DNA from: [Eubacterium] saphenum
GTDB taxonomy: Bacteria > Bacillota > Clostridia > Oscillospirales > Ruminococcaceae
Direction: 5' to 3'
DNA: 8,073 nt
NCBI GenBank assembly: GCA_004555635.1
Contig: SFHN01000044.1
Coordinates: 1 to 8,073 of the forward strand
Positions 6,540-8,073 of the stretch are shown one piece after another. The translations under genes and the position numbers were made by a program. Positions within the stretch are counted from its first letter, which is position 1; each line of letters starts with the position of its first letter. The notes below the pieces were generated by a model. It saw nothing but the letters and a program-made list of their open reading frames with translations, was not told the DNA's origin and made no database searches.

Positions 6540-7880
6540 ATGAGCATCAGACTTGATGACAAATACCTCAAGGGTTTTGTCAAGGATCACGAGTTTGCCG
6601 CTATCGCGCCCGCAGTAAAAACGGCGCACGACACGCTCGCAGCAAAGAACGGCCCCGGCAGCGATTTTCTCGGCTGGGTTGACCTTCCCGTTAATTACGA
6701 CAAGGAGGAGTTTGCGAGAATAAAGCAGGCTGCCGCAAAGATAAAGAGCGACAGTGAGGTGCTTATCGTAATCGGCATCGGCGGTTCATACCTCGGCGCG
6801 AGAGCGGTTATCGAGGCGCTTAAGTCCTCGCTTTACAACTCTCTCAAAAAGGATACCCCCGATATCTACTTTATCGGCAACTCCATCTCCCCCACCTATC
6901 TCAACGAGGTAATCTCCCTTGTTGAGGGCAGGGATTTTTCCGTAAACATCATCTCCAAGAGCGGCACCACCACGGAGCCTGCGCTCGCTTTCCGCGTATT
7001 CCGCGACCTGCTTACAGAGCGCTACGGCGAGGAGGGCGCAAAGAGCCGAATCTACGCCACCACCGACAAAGCAAAGGGCACGCTCAAGGAGCTTTCCAAT
7101 AAGATGGGCTATGAAACCTTCGTCGTTCCCGACGACGTCGGCGGAAGATTTTCCGTACTCACCGCCGTTGGCCTTCTCCCCATCGCCTGCGCAGGCTGCG
7201 ATATCGACGCGCTTATGAACGGTGCGGCGGCTGCCCGCGAGGAATACTCCGTATGCGACCTCGAAAAGAACGCCTGCTACAAGTACGCGGCAGCGAGAAA
7301 TATCCTCTACCGCAAGGGCAAGAGCGTTGAAATGCTCATCAGCTATGAGCCGAACTTCGCTATGATGAACGAGTGGTACAAGCAGCTTTTCGGCGAGAGC
7401 GAGGGCAAGGACAACAAGGGCATTTACCCGTCAAGCGCGGTTTTCTCCACCGACCTGCATTCTCTCGGTCAGTACATTCAGGACGGCGCGAGAATTATGT
7501 TTGAAACCGTAATGCAGTTCGGCAAGCCGCAGAAGGACTTCTTCCTGAAGGACGACCCCGAAAATATTGACGGACTTAACTTCCTGTCCAACCAGAATAT
7601 GTCCGTTGTAAACAGAAAGGCGTTCGAGGGCACCGTTATCGCGCACAGCGAGGGCGGCGTTCCGAATATGGTTCTGGAGCTTCCCGAGCTCAACGAATTT
7701 GAACTCGGTTATGTAATATACTTCTTCGAAAAGGCTTGCGCAATCAGCGGCTATCTGCTCGGAGTAAATCCGTTCGACCAGCCCGGCGTTGAAAGCTACA
7801 AGAAGAATATGTTCGCCCTCCTCGGCAAGCCCGGCTACGAGTCCCAAAAGGCTGCGCTGGAGGCAAAGCTCGGCATCTGA
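6540..7880 (+). CDS. pgi: Glucose-6-phosphate isomerase
   Basis: Cytoplasmic isomerase converting glucose-6-phosphate and fructose-6-phosphate in glycolysis and gluconeogenesis. At 446 residues it is full length for the Bacillus/Clostridium form (about 450). Two SIS-type sugar-binding halves are present. The first carries [14 protein letters not shown] (77-90) and the phosphate-binding loop [10 protein letters not shown] (139-148). [16 protein letters not shown] (196-211) matches PGI signature 1. GESEGK (285-290) carries the probable catalytic base Glu286. [12 protein letters not shown] has His307, and [17 protein letters not shown] (409-425), signature 2, has Lys421. These three fit Geobacillus Pgi with a constant offset of four, as I remember that numbering. 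It has its own promoter and a structured leader. A P-loop gene begins 30 bases after its TGA with no terminator between, so the two are probably co-transcribed. Confidence 0.97.
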   Translation: MSIRLDDKYLKGFVKDHEFAAIAPAVKTAHDTLAAKNGPGSDFLGWVDLPVNYDKEEFARIKQAAAKIKSDSEVLIVIGIGGSYLGARAVIEALKSSLYNSLKKDTPDIYFIGNSISPTYLNEVISLVEGRDFSVNIISKSGTTTEPALAFRVFRDLLTERYGEEGAKSRIYATTDKAKGTLKELSNKMGYETFVVPDDVGGRFSVLTAVGLLPIACAGCDIDALMNGAAAAREEYSVCDLEKNACYKYAAARNILYRKGKSVEMLISYEPNFAMMNEWYKQLFGESEGKDNKGIYPSSAVFSTDLHSLGQYIQDGARIMFETVMQFGKPQKDFFLKDDPENIDGLNFLSNQNMSVVNRKAFEGTVIAHSEGGVPNMVLELPELNEFELGYVIYFFEKACAISGYLLGVNPFDQPGVESYKKNMFALLGKPGYESQKAALEAKLGI

Positions 7881-7910
7881 CAAACAATATTTTTATGGAG
7901 GTAAAACACC

Positions 7911-8073
7911 ATGATTAAGCTTATCACAGGCAAAAGAGGCTCCGGCAAGACCAAGGTTCTCATCGACGCTATCCATGCGGCAGCCGATGTTTCCAAGGGA
8001 AACGTCGTTGCTATCCAGAAGGGTTCTTCTCTCAACAACGCCATCACCCCCAAGGTTCGCCTGGTAAACATTG
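7911..8073 (+). CDS. P-loop ATPase-like protein, N-terminal 54 residues (cut by the window edge)
   Basis: The frame opens at an ATG at 7911 with GGAGG at 7897-7901, nine bases upstream, and stays open to the right edge. The visible protein begins MIKLITGKRGSGKTKVLID. GKRGSGKT (7-14) is a Walker A nucleotide-binding loop placed right at the N-terminus after a short beta strand. It resembles a family of small clostridial ATP-binding proteins often mislabelled as PilT-like in genome annotations, but too little is visible to name it, and Walker B lies outside the window. The 30-base gap from pgi with no hairpin suggests read-through from the pgi promoter. A functional link to sugar metabolism should not be assumed. 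Confidence 0.8.
   Translation, partial: MIKLITGKRGSGKTKVLIDAIHAAADVSKGNVVAIQKGSSLNNAITPKVRLVNI

Noticed and set aside
6247..6540. A 97-codon minus-strand frame covering the divergent promoter region and the start of rlmL
   Set aside because: It would begin with TTG, has no ribosome binding site, translates AT-rich spacer into Ile/Phe-rich sequence, and overlaps rlmL in another frame.
1..8073. CRISPR array, tRNA or rRNA gene, insertion sequence, or phage genes
   Set aside because: No regularly spaced direct repeats, transposase or integrase motifs, terminal inverted repeats or tRNA-like cloverleaf were noticed. Coding density and gene types are those of a core chromosomal region.

Overview
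The window looks like ordinary chromosomal DNA from an anaerobic Firmicute, most likely a moderately GC-rich member of the Clostridia (Oscillospiraceae/Ruminococcaceae-like). That placement is inferred from strong AGGAGG-type ribosome binding sites, AT-rich intergenic promoters with near-consensus TATAAT boxes, a clostridial-type pyruvate phosphate dikinase, a Bacillus/Clostridium-type 446-residue glucose-6-phosphate isomerase, and an unfused RlmL-type methyltransferase. I see no tRNA, rRNA, CRISPR array, insertion sequence or other mobile-element signature.

Layout: 1-1802 (minus) is the first 600 codons of ppdK, which runs off the left edge. 1803-2004 is its control region: an extended -10 promoter, upstream A-tracts in helical phase, and two inverted repeats. 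2005-6290 (minus) is a tight three-gene cluster. In transcription order it holds an RlmL/YpsC-type 23S rRNA guanine methyltransferase, a polytopic membrane transglutaminase (TgpA/YebA type) and a DUF58 protein whose GTG start overlaps the transglutaminase stop. 6291-6539 is a divergent promoter region with two perfect inverted repeats and a leader hairpin. 6540-7880 (plus) is pgi. 7911 to the right edge (plus) is the start of a P-loop ATPase-like gene 30 bases behind pgi.

How the genes fit together: ppdK and pgi are both central carbon enzymes. PpdK interconverts PEP and pyruvate using AMP/PPi or ATP/Pi, and Pgi interconverts glucose-6-phosphate and fructose-6-phosphate. They are separated by, and not co-transcribed with, the transglutaminase/DUF58 pair. 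That pair belongs to the widespread MoxR-DUF58-transglutaminase association, usually linked to envelope or protein-maturation functions, but no MoxR ATPase gene is present beside it here.

I found no clear evidence of a wholly new system. The parts most worth a second look are the two intergenic control regions and the MoxR-less transglutaminase/DUF58 pair. Several very long open frames opposite the real genes are codon-bias shadows.
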